From Pantoea stewartii subsp. stewartii (GTDB taxonomy: Bacteria; Pseudomonadota; Gammaproteobacteria; Enterobacterales; Enterobacteriaceae): 47,724 nt of DNA. Within the stretch, counting starts at the first letter, position 1; the number at the start of each line of letters is the position of its first letter. The notes under the pieces are model-generated. The model was given only the letters and a program-made list of their open reading frames with translations, searched no databases and had not been told where the DNA came from. Made by a program: the position numbers and the translations under genes. Shown here in pieces: positions 33,193-46,275 of this stretch. The stretch lies in NCBI RefSeq assembly GCF_008801695.1, contig NZ_VZPF01000035.1, forward strand, positions 1-47,724. The letters run 5' to 3'.

Positions 33193-34539
33193 TCAGGCGT
33201 TTTTCAGCATCCAGTCGATTTCGGTGGCAGTGATTAATCTTTCGAACTGCATAAGCTCATAATTTTTGCAGCTAAACCACACTTTGGCAAATTTCTCACC
33301 CAGTAATTTTTGTAAAGGATAGCTGCTTTCGAAGGCATAGAGTGCATCGCTCTGCCGAATCGGCAGCGCCAGCCCTTCCGCTTCATGGCCGTTTCCTTTA
33401 ACCGGCTGTGGCAGCGGCAGCTGCGTATCGAGGCCGTGCAACATGCCGGCCAGAATGGTAGCCATGACGAGATAAGGATTCGCATCCGCCCCGGCTACCC
33501 GGTACTCGATGCGGCGACTTTCCAGATCGCCACAGGGAATACGCAACGCTACCGTACGGTTATTGTGGCCCCACGACGCCTGCAAAGGAACGTAGGCATC
33601 GGGCACAAAACGACGGAAGGCATTGACGTTGGGGGCCAGCAGCGCCATGGAGGCAGGCATAAGGTCAATCATGCCCGCCAGCGTGCGTTTCAGCAGCGGG
33701 GAATCGCTTCCGTCATAGTCCTCATAGGGTTTTGCCATAAACGTTGCCGTCATGCCGTGGTTCTCTGCCACCTGGCGGATAAGGCGCTTGAGCTGGATAG
33801 CATGGTCGCAGGCGCTCAGCACATCACGGGTATGATGGAGATTGATTTCGAATTGCCCCGGCGAGGCTTCCGCCAGCGCGCCATCCGCAGGAATGCCCTG
33901 CAGACGGGCCAGCGCATCAATATCACGCAGGACATCGGCGAAGTGATCGAGATTATCCAGCGAGTAAACCTGGCTTTGTCTGTTGCGATCGTCACTGCCT
34001 GGCGCACAGGGCGGTTGAATATAGCCTTCTGCATCGCGCTTTTTATCGACCAGATAGAACTCCAGCTCTACCGCTACCACCGGAAACAGTCCACGATTAC
34101 GCAGCTGTTGCAACAGCCGGTTCAGAACATTTCGGGGTTCAACGTCAAAGGGAGTGCCATCTTGGTTGCACATGGTTAACAGCAGTTGTGCAATGTGTTG
34201 CGGATCGGCGGCGGAGGGGACGAGCGTGCCATGGACGGGAAGGCAGAGGTTATCGGGTTCACCAAGCGACTGGCCCAGACCGGCCTCTTCGACGGTATTG
34301 CCGAGAATATCCATGGCAAAAACCGAGGCGGGAAAGTAGCAGCCTTTTTCCAGCCTGGCTAAGGCCGAAACCGGGATGCGCTTACCGCGAAAAACACCAT
34401 TTAAATCGTTGAGCAAGATATCGACATACTGCGTTTCAGGATGGCGCTCCAGCCAGTTTTTCACTTCTTGCTGGAACGCGCTGGTTCGTCTCTCTTCATT
34501 GTGAAGCGTGAAGTCTTCTACTTCTACCAGGTTAGTCAT
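33193..34539 (-). CDS. puuA: Glutamate–putrescine ligase PuuA with internal in-frame deletion
   Basis: 448 residues of the glutamine synthetase fold, about 24 fewer than E. coli PuuA. N-terminal features (YVDILLNDLNGVFRGKRI), ELEFYLVD, EASPGQFEINLHHT, SWGHNNRTVALRIP and RIEYRVAGADANPYLVM are all present. However, after ATFMAKPYED the protein jumps directly to GSDSPLLKR. The conserved GSGxHxHxS segment that binds glutamate and metal in this family is missing. The frame is kept. PuuA makes gamma-glutamylputrescine, the first step of putrescine breakdown, so the pathway is probably blocked. The start at MTNLVEVED matches the E. coli N-terminus. Confidence 0.88.
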   Translation of the reverse strand: MTNLVEVEDFTLHNEERRTSAFQQEVKNWLERHPETQYVDILLNDLNGVFRGKRIPVSALARLEKGCYFPASVFAMDILGNTVEEAGLGQSLGEPDNLCLPVHGTLVPSAADPQHIAQLLLTMCNQDGTPFDVEPRNVLNRLLQQLRNRGLFPVVAVELEFYLVDKKRDAEGYIQPPCAPGSDDRNRQSQVYSLDNLDHFADVLRDIDALARLQGIPADGALAEASPGQFEINLHHTRDVLSACDHAIQLKRLIRQVAENHGMTATFMAKPYEDYDGSDSPLLKRTLAGMIDLMPASMALLAPNVNAFRRFVPDAYVPLQASWGHNNRTVALRIPCGDLESRRIEYRVAGADANPYLVMATILAGMLHGLDTQLPLPQPVKGNGHEAEGLALPIRQSDALYAFESSYPLQKLLGEKFAKVWFSCKNYELMQFERLITATEIDWMLKNA

Positions 34540-34623
34540 GATTTCATCCGCCTTTGACCACAAAAATGGGAGTGCGTAATGCTCAAAAAAACCGCCACTC
34601 ATCTAACATAGCTCTAACGTAAA

Positions 34624-34696
34624 AAGTGTGCAAATGTAACAAATCTGTTTGAAGATCGACCAATGGATTGCTAGATTGACAAAATATTGCACACTT
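34624..34696. promoter_or_regulatory. Candidate operator pair between puuA and puuD
   Basis: AAGTGTGCAA (34624-34633) and TTGCACACTT (34687-34696) are perfect inverses with centres 63 bp apart, about six helical turns, in the divergent puuA-puuD region. PuuR is encoded next door and represses puu genes in E. coli, but these words do not match the E. coli PuuR box I remember, so the binding protein is uncertain. A TTGACA at 34676 may be a -35 box for puuD. Confidence 0.45.
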
Positions 34697-34752
34697 AACC
34701 ATCAGACATGCCCTTTTCGTCAAATATTTCGAACAGCAGTTAAGGGGGAAAG

Positions 34753-35514
34753 ATGGGCATTATTTTTGACAAGCCTTTGATTGGCGTAGTGATGTGCCAG
34801 ACGCACAATCAGGGCCACCCGGTTCAGTCTGTCCACAACAAATATCTTGATGCCATCGTCCTGGCGGGCGGCGTGCCGCTTGCCCTGCCCCATCACCTTA
34901 TGGCTGCCCCACATCTATCAGAAAACGCTATGGCTCTGCTGGATGGCATTCTGCTGACCGGGAGCCCCAGCCATCTGGAGCCCTGGCTGTATGGCGAAGA
35001 AGGCGAAGAGCCGGAGGCAGATGCCGGCCGCGATCGCCTGGCGTTTAACCTTATTACGCATGCTGTCGGTAAACAAGTGCCGCTGCTGGGCATATGTCGG
35101 GGCATGCAGGAGCTGGTCGTGGCCAACGGCGGTGCCCTGTATCGTCACCTTGACCACCATCCGCAGTTTCAGCGCCACCATGCAGACGAGGATGCCTCAC
35201 CTGAACAAACTTACGCACCCGCTCATGCCATCCAGATTGCACCGGGAGGATTGCTGGACAGGCTGCTGGGGCGTGCGTCGATCACCGTCAACTCCGTTCA
35301 TCACCAGGGCATTCGTGAAGCGGGATCGCAGGTGCACGTTGAGGCCCGTGCGCCCGATGGTCTGATTGAGGCGGTCAGCCTGCCAGCGCACCCTTTCGCC
35401 CTTGCCGTACAGTGGCATCCTGAATGGCAGCTGAAACCCGCCACGCCGTCCTTTGCGCTGTTTGACGACTTTATTCAGGCCGCCCTGCACTATCACCAGA
35501 GGAAAAAGGTATGA
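34753..35514 (+). CDS. puuD: Gamma-glutamyl-GABA hydrolase PuuD
   Basis: A 253-residue class I glutamine amidotransferase-like hydrolase. The nucleophile Cys is in PLLGICRGMQELVVANGG, and the catalytic His/Glu in AVQWHPEWQ. GILLTGSPSHLEPWLYGEE resembles the substrate side. It releases GABA from gamma-glutamyl-GABA. It overlaps puuR as ATGA. Good AAGGGGGAAAG ribosome site before ATG. Confidence 0.92.
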   Translation: MGIIFDKPLIGVVMCQTHNQGHPVQSVHNKYLDAIVLAGGVPLALPHHLMAAPHLSENAMALLDGILLTGSPSHLEPWLYGEEGEEPEADAGRDRLAFNLITHAVGKQVPLLGICRGMQELVVANGGALYRHLDHHPQFQRHHADEDASPEQTYAPAHAIQIAPGGLLDRLLGRASITVNSVHHQGIREAGSQVHVEARAPDGLIEAVSLPAHPFALAVQWHPEWQLKPATPSFALFDDFIQAALHYHQRKKV

Positions 35515-36068
35515 ATGATGCGGCTCAGGCTCCGGGACGCCGCCTGGCGCAGATCCGTCAGTCCATGGGACTGTCACAACGGCGCGTCGCGGAACTGGCC
35601 GGACTGACCCACAGCGCCATCAGTACTATCGAACAGGACAAGGTCAGCCCGGCGGTCAGCACGCTGCAAAAGTTACTGAAGGTTTATGGCCTGTCTTTGT
35701 CTGCGTTTTTTTCGGAGCCGCATGCTGAGGACGCGCCCAAAGTGGTGGTCCGGCCTGAAGATCTGCTGGAAATCGGCAGTCAGGGCGTTTCGCTTAAACT
35801 GGTTGATAACGGCACGAAAACCAGGGCGTTAGGCATGTTACTGGAAACTTACCAGCCAGGTGCCAGTACCGGCGAAAAATTACGCCATGCGGGCGAAGAG
35901 ACCGGCACCCTGCTGGAAGGGCGCATCCTACTGGAAGTTAACGGTCAGCAATTTCATCTGACGGCCGGCGAAAGTTACGTGATCGATACGGGTTTGCCGC
36001 ACAGTTTTACCAACCAGGCCGATGTGCCCTGTCGCATCGTCAGCGCCCATACGCCCGCCAATTCTTAA
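35511..36068 (+). CDS. puuR: Putrescine-responsive repressor PuuR
   Basis: A 185-residue protein. Residues 10-65 are an XRE-type HTH (LSQRRVAELAGLTHSAISTI). The C-terminal cupin domain includes EETGTLLEGRILLEVNGQQF and DTGLPHSFTN. In E. coli PuuR represses the puu genes and is released by putrescine. It is co-transcribed with puuD and puuB. Confidence 0.92.
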   Translation: MNDAAQAPGRRLAQIRQSMGLSQRRVAELAGLTHSAISTIEQDKVSPAVSTLQKLLKVYGLSLSAFFSEPHAEDAPKVVVRPEDLLEIGSQGVSLKLVDNGTKTRALGMLLETYQPGASTGEKLRHAGEETGTLLEGRILLEVNGQQFHLTAGESYVIDTGLPHSFTNQADVPCRIVSAHTPANS

Positions 36069-36095
36069 TCAGGGACGTTCGCCAAGGAGCTTGAT

Positions 36096-37373
36096 ATGAA
36101 TTACGTAGAAAACTACTACACCTCCACACGGAACCCCCATGCGCCCTGGCCGGTGCTGCAGGAAAGCATCCAGTGTGACGTTTGCATTATTGGTGCCGGT
36201 TTTACGGGCTTATCGGACGGCCTGTTTTTAACCGAAGCGGGTTACGATGTGGTGCTGCTTGAAGCGGCTCGTGTTGGTTATGGTGCCAGCGGCCGCAATG
36301 GCGGCCAGGCCGTGAACTCCTACAGCCGCGACGTGGATGTGATTGAACAACGCTACGGCAAAGACAGCGCGAAAATGCTGGGCAGTATGATGTTTGAAGG
36401 CGGTGATATTATTCGTGATCGTATCGACCGTTACGCGATCGCCTGCGATTACCGCCCGGGCGGTATCTTCGCCGCGTTTAACCGCCGTCAGATGGCGCAC
36501 CTGGCCAGTCAAAAAGCCGCCTGGCAGCGTTACGGTAACGACCAGCTTGAACTGTTAGATGAACGCGGCATTCGTCGCGAGATCGGCTCAGAGCGCTATG
36601 TAGGTGGGCTGCTCGACAAACGCGGCGCACATCTGCATCCGCTGAATCTGGCGCTGGGAGAAGCCGAAGCCATTCGTCGCCACGGCGGTCGTATCTATGA
36701 ACAGTCCGCCGCGTTAAGCGTCAGCTACGATTCACCTAATCGGGTAAAAACGGCACAGGGAGAAGTCAGCGCCACGTTTCTGATTTTTGCCGGCAATGCC
36801 TATCTGCCTTCCGAACTCGAACCGCGCCTGAGTCGCAAAAGCATGCCGTGCGGCTCGCAAATCATTGCCACCGAACCGCTGTCCCGTGACCGGGCATTAG
36901 CGCTGTTACCCAACAACTATTCGGTAGAAGATTCCAATTATCTGCTGGACTATTTCCGCCTGACCGCCGACAACCGGCTGCTCTATGGTGGCGGTGTGGT
37001 TTATGGGGCGCGCGAGCCTGGCGATGTGATCACGATGATCCGGCCTAAAATGCTACGCACCTTTCCGCAGTTGCAGGACGTGAAGATTGATTTCGCCTGG
37101 AGCGGAAATTTTCTGCTGACGCTGTCGCGCATGCCACAGTTTGGTCGGCTGGAAAACAACGTCTACTTTATGCAGGGCGACAGCGGCCACGGCGTGACCT
37201 GCACGCACCTTTCCGGCAAGCTGATAAGCGAAGTGTTACGTGGGGATGCTGAGCGCTTTGATGCCTTCGCGAAGCTTCCGCATCTGCCCTTCCCTGGCGG
37301 ACGGCGATTTAAAGTGCCGCTGACGGCCATGGGTGCCGCCTGGTATGCCTTACGCGACCGACTCGGCGTGTGA
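36096..37373 (+). CDS. puuB: Gamma-glutamylputrescine oxidase PuuB
   Basis: A 425-residue FAD-dependent amine oxidase of the DAO family. N-terminal FAD-binding motif VCIIGAGFTGLSDGLFLTEA, then GYGASGRNGGQAVNSYSRDV, then GDSGHGVTCTHLSGKLISEV near the C-terminus. It oxidises gamma-glutamylputrescine to gamma-glutamyl-aminobutyraldehyde and peroxide. Neither puuC nor puuE follows; those steps must be encoded elsewhere. It starts 27 bases after puuR behind AAGGAG. Confidence 0.92.
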   Translation: MNYVENYYTSTRNPHAPWPVLQESIQCDVCIIGAGFTGLSDGLFLTEAGYDVVLLEAARVGYGASGRNGGQAVNSYSRDVDVIEQRYGKDSAKMLGSMMFEGGDIIRDRIDRYAIACDYRPGGIFAAFNRRQMAHLASQKAAWQRYGNDQLELLDERGIRREIGSERYVGGLLDKRGAHLHPLNLALGEAEAIRRHGGRIYEQSAALSVSYDSPNRVKTAQGEVSATFLIFAGNAYLPSELEPRLSRKSMPCGSQIIATEPLSRDRALALLPNNYSVEDSNYLLDYFRLTADNRLLYGGGVVYGAREPGDVITMIRPKMLRTFPQLQDVKIDFAWSGNFLLTLSRMPQFGRLENNVYFMQGDSGHGVTCTHLSGKLISEVLRGDAERFDAFAKLPHLPFPGGRRFKVPLTAMGAAWYALRDRLGV

Positions 37374-37391
37374 TCAGGAACAGAATACGAC

Positions 37392-37414
37392 GCTTTCCCC
37401 GCTAAGGGGAAAGC
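37392..37414. terminator. Hairpin between convergent puuB and yeeZ
   Basis: GCTTTCCCC and GGGGAAAGC form a 9-bp stem with five-base loop. T-runs are lacking, so strength is uncertain. Confidence 0.55.
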
Positions 37415-37419
37415 CACAC

Positions 37420-38247
37420 TCATTCCAGCGGCATTTTCTGCGGATCGTCATAGCGGTATTCAAAGCCCAGCTCGTGACAGATACGCGCGCCGTCAATCAA
37501 CTTACCGCTGTCGTCGTGCGTCTGCGGTTCAAAGGTGGGCGGCGTCATGCCCAGCTGGCGCGACACACAGGGATAGAAATGGGCGCGGGACGGATGTTTC
37601 AACGCACACAGGTTAAACGTCCTGCCGCCTTTTGGCGTTTGCAGCAGCAGCATAATCGCCTCCACCACATCATCCAGATGCACCAGATTCACCCCGTGCG
37701 ATCCATTGGGTAAATCCTGTTTGCCGGCCAGGAAGCGACCGGGATGCCGTTTCGGGCCCACCAGCCCGGCCAGACGCAATACATCGACGCTGGTGCCGGG
37801 TAAGTCGTGCAGCCAGTTTTCCAGGTCCACCAGCGTTTTGCCTGCCGTGGTTTCTGGTTGAAGCGGGCTTTTCTCCGTTTTGATACCGGCGCTGCCGCCA
37901 TAGACGGAGGTGGAACTGGTAAAGATGATCCGTGGGACATTGCGCGCCAGCGCGGTATCCACTACGTTTTGTACTGCCTGCACATAGGCGTCGCCGCCCT
38001 CTGCCGTGCGGCTGGCGGGCAGGGTGACAACCAGCGCATTCACGTCAAACAGCGCCTCCAGGTCCTCGGCCTCACAGACCAGTTCGGGCGTCAGTTCAAG
38101 TTGAAACGCATCGATGCCACAGCGACGGGCCGCCTCTACGCCATCCGGCGTGGTTTTACTGCCGGTCACCTGCCAGCCTCGCGCGGTCAGCGCCATCGCA
38201 AGCGGCATGCCCAGCCAGCCGAGTCCTACAATTGCGACCTTTTTCAT
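37420..38247 (-). CDS. yeeZ: YeeZ, NAD(P)-binding SDR-type protein
   Basis: A 275-residue protein with an N-terminal Rossmann motif (KKVAIVGLGWLGMPLAMALT), and TSSTSVYGGSAGIKTE carrying the SDR-type Ser and Tyr region. It matches E. coli YeeZ and sits directly upstream of his on the opposite strand, as in E. coli. Its substrate is unknown. The ATG at 38247 follows AGGAGACAAT; a longer frame from 38271 is unlikely. Confidence 0.9.
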   Translation of the reverse strand: MKKVAIVGLGWLGMPLAMALTARGWQVTGSKTTPDGVEAARRCGIDAFQLELTPELVCEAEDLEALFDVNALVVTLPASRTAEGGDAYVQAVQNVVDTALARNVPRIIFTSSTSVYGGSAGIKTEKSPLQPETTAGKTLVDLENWLHDLPGTSVDVLRLAGLVGPKRHPGRFLAGKQDLPNGSHGVNLVHLDDVVEAIMLLLQTPKGGRTFNLCALKHPSRAHFYPCVSRQLGMTPPTFEPQTHDDSGKLIDGARICHELGFEYRYDDPQKMPLE

Positions 38248-38355
38248 ATTGTCTCCTGCTGCGAACGTCAAGATTCAGCCATCTTAAGCTGCCCCTGAGT
38301 TGCAAACCAGTGCAAAGTGTTTCTGTGCTTTGCGAAGAACAACATTAAAAAAGAG

Positions 38356-38384
38356 TTGCCAATTTCAACTATCTTCGTTAGGTT
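38356..38384 (+). promoter_or_regulatory. his operon promoter
   Basis: TTGCCA at 38356-38361 and TAGGTT at 38379-38384 have a 17-bp spacer. The TAGGTT -10 box is the same as in the E. coli his promoter. It lies 41 bases before the leader ATG. Confidence 0.78.
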
Positions 38385-38425
38385 AATTCCACACAAATGA
38401 ATAAATTTTCATTATCGAGAATTTT

Positions 38426-38473
38426 ATGACACGCGTTCAGTTCAACCATCATCACCACCATCACCCTGACTAG
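38426..38473 (+). CDS. hisL: his operon leader peptide HisL
   Basis: A 15-residue leader, MTRVQFNHHHHHHPD, with six consecutive histidine codons (E. coli has seven). Ribosome stalling on these codons when charged tRNA-His is scarce prevents formation of the downstream terminator and allows his transcription. Confidence 0.97.
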   Translation: MTRVQFNHHHHHHPD

Positions 38474-38533
38474 TCTTTCAGGCGATGTGTGCTGGAAGAC
38501 GTCTAGGATCTTCCAGTGGTGCGAACGCAAGAG

Positions 38534-38566
38534 AACCCCCGGAAGATCGTCTTCCGGGGTTTTTTT
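38534..38566 (+). terminator. his attenuator terminator
   Basis: CCCCGGAAGA and TCTTCCGGGG form a 10-bp stem with a tiny loop, followed by seven T. It is placed between hisL and hisG as in other enterobacteria. Confidence 0.95.
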
Positions 38567-38620
38567 ATGGGCTGACGCAAAATACGCATTCAGGACAGGT
38601 TAATTAAGGGGACAGGAACA

Positions 38621-39520
38621 ATGTTAGACAATAGCCGTTTACGCATAGCTATGCAGAAATCAGGTCGGTTAAGCGATGATTCACGCGAGCTGCTGGCGCG
38701 CTGCGGGATCAAAATCAATCTTCAGCAACAGCGTCTGATCGCCTTCGCTGAAAATATGCCTATCGATATTCTGCGCGTGCGCGATGACGATATTCCGGGC
38801 CTGGTGATGGACGGCGTGGTCGACCTGGGCATTATCGGCGAAAACGTGCTGGAAGAAGAGTTACTGACGCGCCGCGCACAGGGGGAAGATCCTCGCTACT
38901 TCACGCTGCGTCGCCTCGACTTTGGCGGCTGTCGTCTGTCACTGGCCATGCCGGTCGATGACGCTTACACCGGCCCGCAGTGCCTGAACAATGCCCGCAT
39001 CGCCACCTCCTATCCTCACCTGTTAAAACAGTATCTCGACAAGCAAGGTATCGCCTTTAAATCCTGTCTGCTGAACGGCTCGGTCGAAGTGGCGCCGCGT
39101 GCCGGCCTGGCTGATGCGATCTGCGATCTGGTCTCCACCGGTGCCACGCTGGAAGCGAACGGTCTGCGTGAAGTGGAAGTCATCTATCGTTCTAAAGCCG
39201 TGCTGATTCAGCGCGACGGCGACATGCCCGCGGCCAAGCAGGAGCTGATCGATAAAATGATGACCCGTATTCAGGGCGTGATTAAAGCACGTGAATCCAA
39301 ATACATCATGTTGCATGCACCGAGCGAGCGTCTGGAAGAAGTCATTAGCCTGCTGCCGGGCGCCGAGCGTCCAACCGTGTTACCGCTGGCGGGCGATGTG
39401 AGCCGTGTGGCAATGCACATGGTGAGTAGCGAAACGCTGTTCTGGGAAACCATGGAAAAACTCAAAGCGCTGGGTGCCAGTTCGATTCTGGTGCTGCCAA
39501 TCGAAAAAATGCTGGAGTAA
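38621..39520 (+). CDS. hisG: ATP phosphoribosyltransferase HisG
   Basis: 299 residues, long-form HisG with C-terminal regulatory ACT-like domain. [20 protein letters not shown] opens the protein. The phosphate-binding region is in [20 protein letters not shown]. The C-terminal [20 protein letters not shown] matches the histidine-feedback domain. It condenses ATP with PRPP in the first committed step of histidine synthesis. First gene after the attenuator. Confidence 0.98.
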   Translation: MLDNSRLRIAMQKSGRLSDDSRELLARCGIKINLQQQRLIAFAENMPIDILRVRDDDIPGLVMDGVVDLGIIGENVLEEELLTRRAQGEDPRYFTLRRLDFGGCRLSLAMPVDDAYTGPQCLNNARIATSYPHLLKQYLDKQGIAFKSCLLNGSVEVAPRAGLADAICDLVSTGATLEANGLREVEVIYRSKAVLIQRDGDMPAAKQELIDKMMTRIQGVIKARESKYIMLHAPSERLEEVISLLPGAERPTVLPLAGDVSRVAMHMVSSETLFWETMEKLKALGASSILVLPIEKMLE

Positions 39521-39523
39521 ACG

Positions 39524-41898
<2,375 letters not shown>

Positions 41899-41900
41899 GC

Positions 41901-42967
41901 ATGAGTCAGAAGACCCTTTTTATTGACCGCGATGGCACGATTATCTCGGAACCGCCGCAGGACTTTCAGGTGGATCGGATGGATAAGCTGGCGTTTGAGC
42001 CGGACGTCGTGCCTGCACTGCTGGCGCTGCAGGACGCAGGCTATCAGCTGGTGATGATTACCAATCAGGACGGTCTGGGCACGGACAGTTTTCCACAGGC
42101 GGACTTCGATGGCCCACACACGCTGATGATGCAGATTTTATCATCGCAGGGCATTCGTTTTAGCGATGTGCTGATTTGTCCCCATAAGCCTGAAGACCAC
42201 TGCGCGTGCCGCAAGCCGAAAACCCAGATGGTTGAGGCCTGGCTGGCTGAAGGCGCCCTTGATACGGCCAACAGCTATGTGATTGGCGATCGCCAGACCG
42301 ATATTCAGCTGGCGGAAAATATGGGGATTCAGGGCATTCGCTATGGCGCAGAAGGTCAGGACTGGAAAGCGATTCAGCAGCAGCTGACGCAGCGCGACCG
42401 CTACGCGCTGGTCAAACGCAACACCAAAGAAACCCAGGTCCGCGTGGAACTGTGGCTGGACCGCGAAGGCGGCAGTAAGATCAACACTGGCGTCGGCTTC
42501 TTTGATCATATGCTGGACCAGATTGCCGTGCACGGCGGCTTCCGCATGAACATCGACGTCAACGGTGACCTGTATATTGACGATCACCACACGGTAGAAG
42601 ATACCGGTCTGGCATTAGGCGAAGCGCTGCTGAAAGCGTTGGGCGATAAGCGCGGCATTGGCCGTTTTGGCTTTGTGCTGCCGATGGATGAGTGCCTGGC
42701 GCGCTGTGCACTGGATATCTCTGGTCGTCCACATATCGAATTTAAAGCGGAATTCAGCTATCAGCGCGTTGGCGATCTGAGCACCGAGATGGTCGAGCAC
42801 TTCTTCCGTTCCCTGTCCTACGCCATGATGAGCACCCTGCACCTGAAAACCAAAGGGAAAAACGATCATCACCGTGTGGAAAGTTTATTCAAAGCCTTTG
42901 GCCGGACCTTACGTCAGGCGATTCGCGTTGAGGGAAATACCCTGCCGAGCTCTAAAGGAGTGCTGTA

Positions 42968-42968
<1 letters not shown>
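41901..42968 (+). CDS. hisB: Bifunctional HisB: histidinol-phosphatase and imidazoleglycerol-phosphate dehydratase
   Basis: 355 residues. The N-terminal HAD phosphatase has [16 protein letters not shown] (Asp-x-Asp) and zinc-binding [15 protein letters not shown]. The C-terminal dehydratase carries [35 protein letters not shown] and [13 protein letters not shown]. The fused form is typical of enterobacteria. The ATG is two bases after the hisC stop, so a longer frame from 41820 is not used. Confidence 0.98.
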
Positions 42969-45046
<2,078 letters not shown>

Positions 45047-45053
<7 letters not shown>

Positions 45054-45658
45054 CTGAACAACAACTGGCCCGGTTAGACTGGGAAAAAACCCAAGGCATG
45101 ATGCCGGTCATCGTCCAGCACTCTGTTTCTGGTGAAGTTCTGATGCACGGTTATATGAATCAGGCGGCGCTGGAAAAAACGCTGCAGGACGGCAACGTGA
45201 CGTTCTTTTCACGCACCAAAAACCGTCTGTGGACCAAAGGCGAGACCTCAGGACACTTTCTACAGGTCGTGAGCATCACACCTGACTGCGACAACGACAC
45301 GTTGCTGGTGCTGGCCAACCCGATTGGCCCCACCTGCCATCTGGGCACCTCCAGCTGCTTCTCCCCTGCTGCGCCTGACTGGACGTTCCTCTATCAGTTG
45401 GAACAACTGCTGGCGTCCCGTAAGCAGGCCGACCCGGAAAGCTCTTACACCGCCAGACTCTATGCCAGCGGCACCAAACGTATTGCGCAGAAGGTCGGTG
45501 AAGAAGGCGTGGAAACCGCGCTGGCTGCCACGGTGAACGATCGTGAGGAACTGACGAACGAAGCATCCGATCTGATCTATCACCTGCTGGTACTGCTGCA
45601 GGATCAGGATCTGGATCTCAGCACCATCATCAATAACCTGCGCGCCCGTCATAAGTGA
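45047..45658 (+). CDS. hisI: Bifunctional HisI(E): phosphoribosyl-AMP cyclohydrolase / phosphoribosyl-ATP pyrophosphatase
   Basis: 203 residues. The N-terminal cyclohydrolase includes [19 protein letters not shown] and DCDNDTLL for metal binding. The C-terminal pyrophosphatase has [20 protein letters not shown] and [13 protein letters not shown]. Last gene of the operon, followed by a hairpin. Confidence 0.98.
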
Positions 45659-45671
45659 CAGACTGCGTTAC

Positions 45672-45701
45672 GGCTGCTCGACGGTTTGCTGAGCAGCCTT
45701 T
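45672..45701 (+). terminator. Terminator after his operon
   Basis: GGCTGCTC and GAGCAGCC form an 8-bp stem, followed by TTT and pyrimidines, 14 bases after the hisI stop. Confidence 0.75.
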
Positions 45702-45731
45702 CCCGTCCGTTTGACCTGTAAGGATTTTACC

Positions 45732-46208
45732 GTGACTACGCATGAAAAACTCATTGCTCTGCTCGACCAGCATCGCGCGCGTTACCGCCTGATGCAGCAT
45801 GAGGCAACCGGCAAATGTGAAGCCGTTGCCAAAATTCGCGGCACGGCAGTCGGACAGGGCGCAAAGGCGCTGGTGTGTCATGTGAAAGGCAATGGCGTCA
45901 AACAACATGTTCTGGCGGTACTGCCTGCGGATCAGCAGGCCGATCTCAGTAAAGTCGCCTCAGCCGTAGGCGGACGCCGGGCATCCCTTGCCTCGCCCGC
46001 AGAGGTCGATGTGCTGACCGGCTGCGTATTTGGTGCGATTCCCCCGTTCAGCTTTCATCCTGATTTAACTGTGGTGGTCGACCCGCTGCTGTTTGAGCGC
46101 TATGACGAGATTGCCTTTAACGCCGGCGTACTCGACCAGTCTGTCGTACTGAATACCCAGGATTACCGTGGCCTTTGCCAGGCTAACATTGTGAAAATCA
46201 TCCTCTAA
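45732..46208 (+). CDS. YbaK/ProX-type aminoacyl-tRNA deacylase family protein
   Basis: A 158-residue single-domain YbaK/EbsC protein: YRLMQHEATGKCEAVAKIRG, ALVCHVKGNGVKQHVLAVLP (with the conserved Lys) and GCVFGAIPPFSFHPDLTVVV (GxxP-type loop) are characteristic. Such proteins clear mischarged tRNAs, for example Ala- or Cys-tRNA-Pro. The substrate is not deducible. GTG at 45732 with AAGGA seven bases upstream is the best start. Confidence 0.85.
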   Translation: MTTHEKLIALLDQHRARYRLMQHEATGKCEAVAKIRGTAVGQGAKALVCHVKGNGVKQHVLAVLPADQQADLSKVASAVGGRRASLASPAEVDVLTGCVFGAIPPFSFHPDLTVVVDPLLFERYDEIAFNAGVLDQSVVLNTQDYRGLCQANIVKIIL

Positions 46209-46275
46209 TTGCCATCATCCCGGGTGAAAGGTACTCTGCGTAATACACTATTACGACAACAGAAGACCGAAAACG

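Noticed and set aside
38426..38473. The six-histidine codon run as a tag or artificial construct
   Set aside because: It is the natural his leader peptide, followed by its attenuator and hisG.
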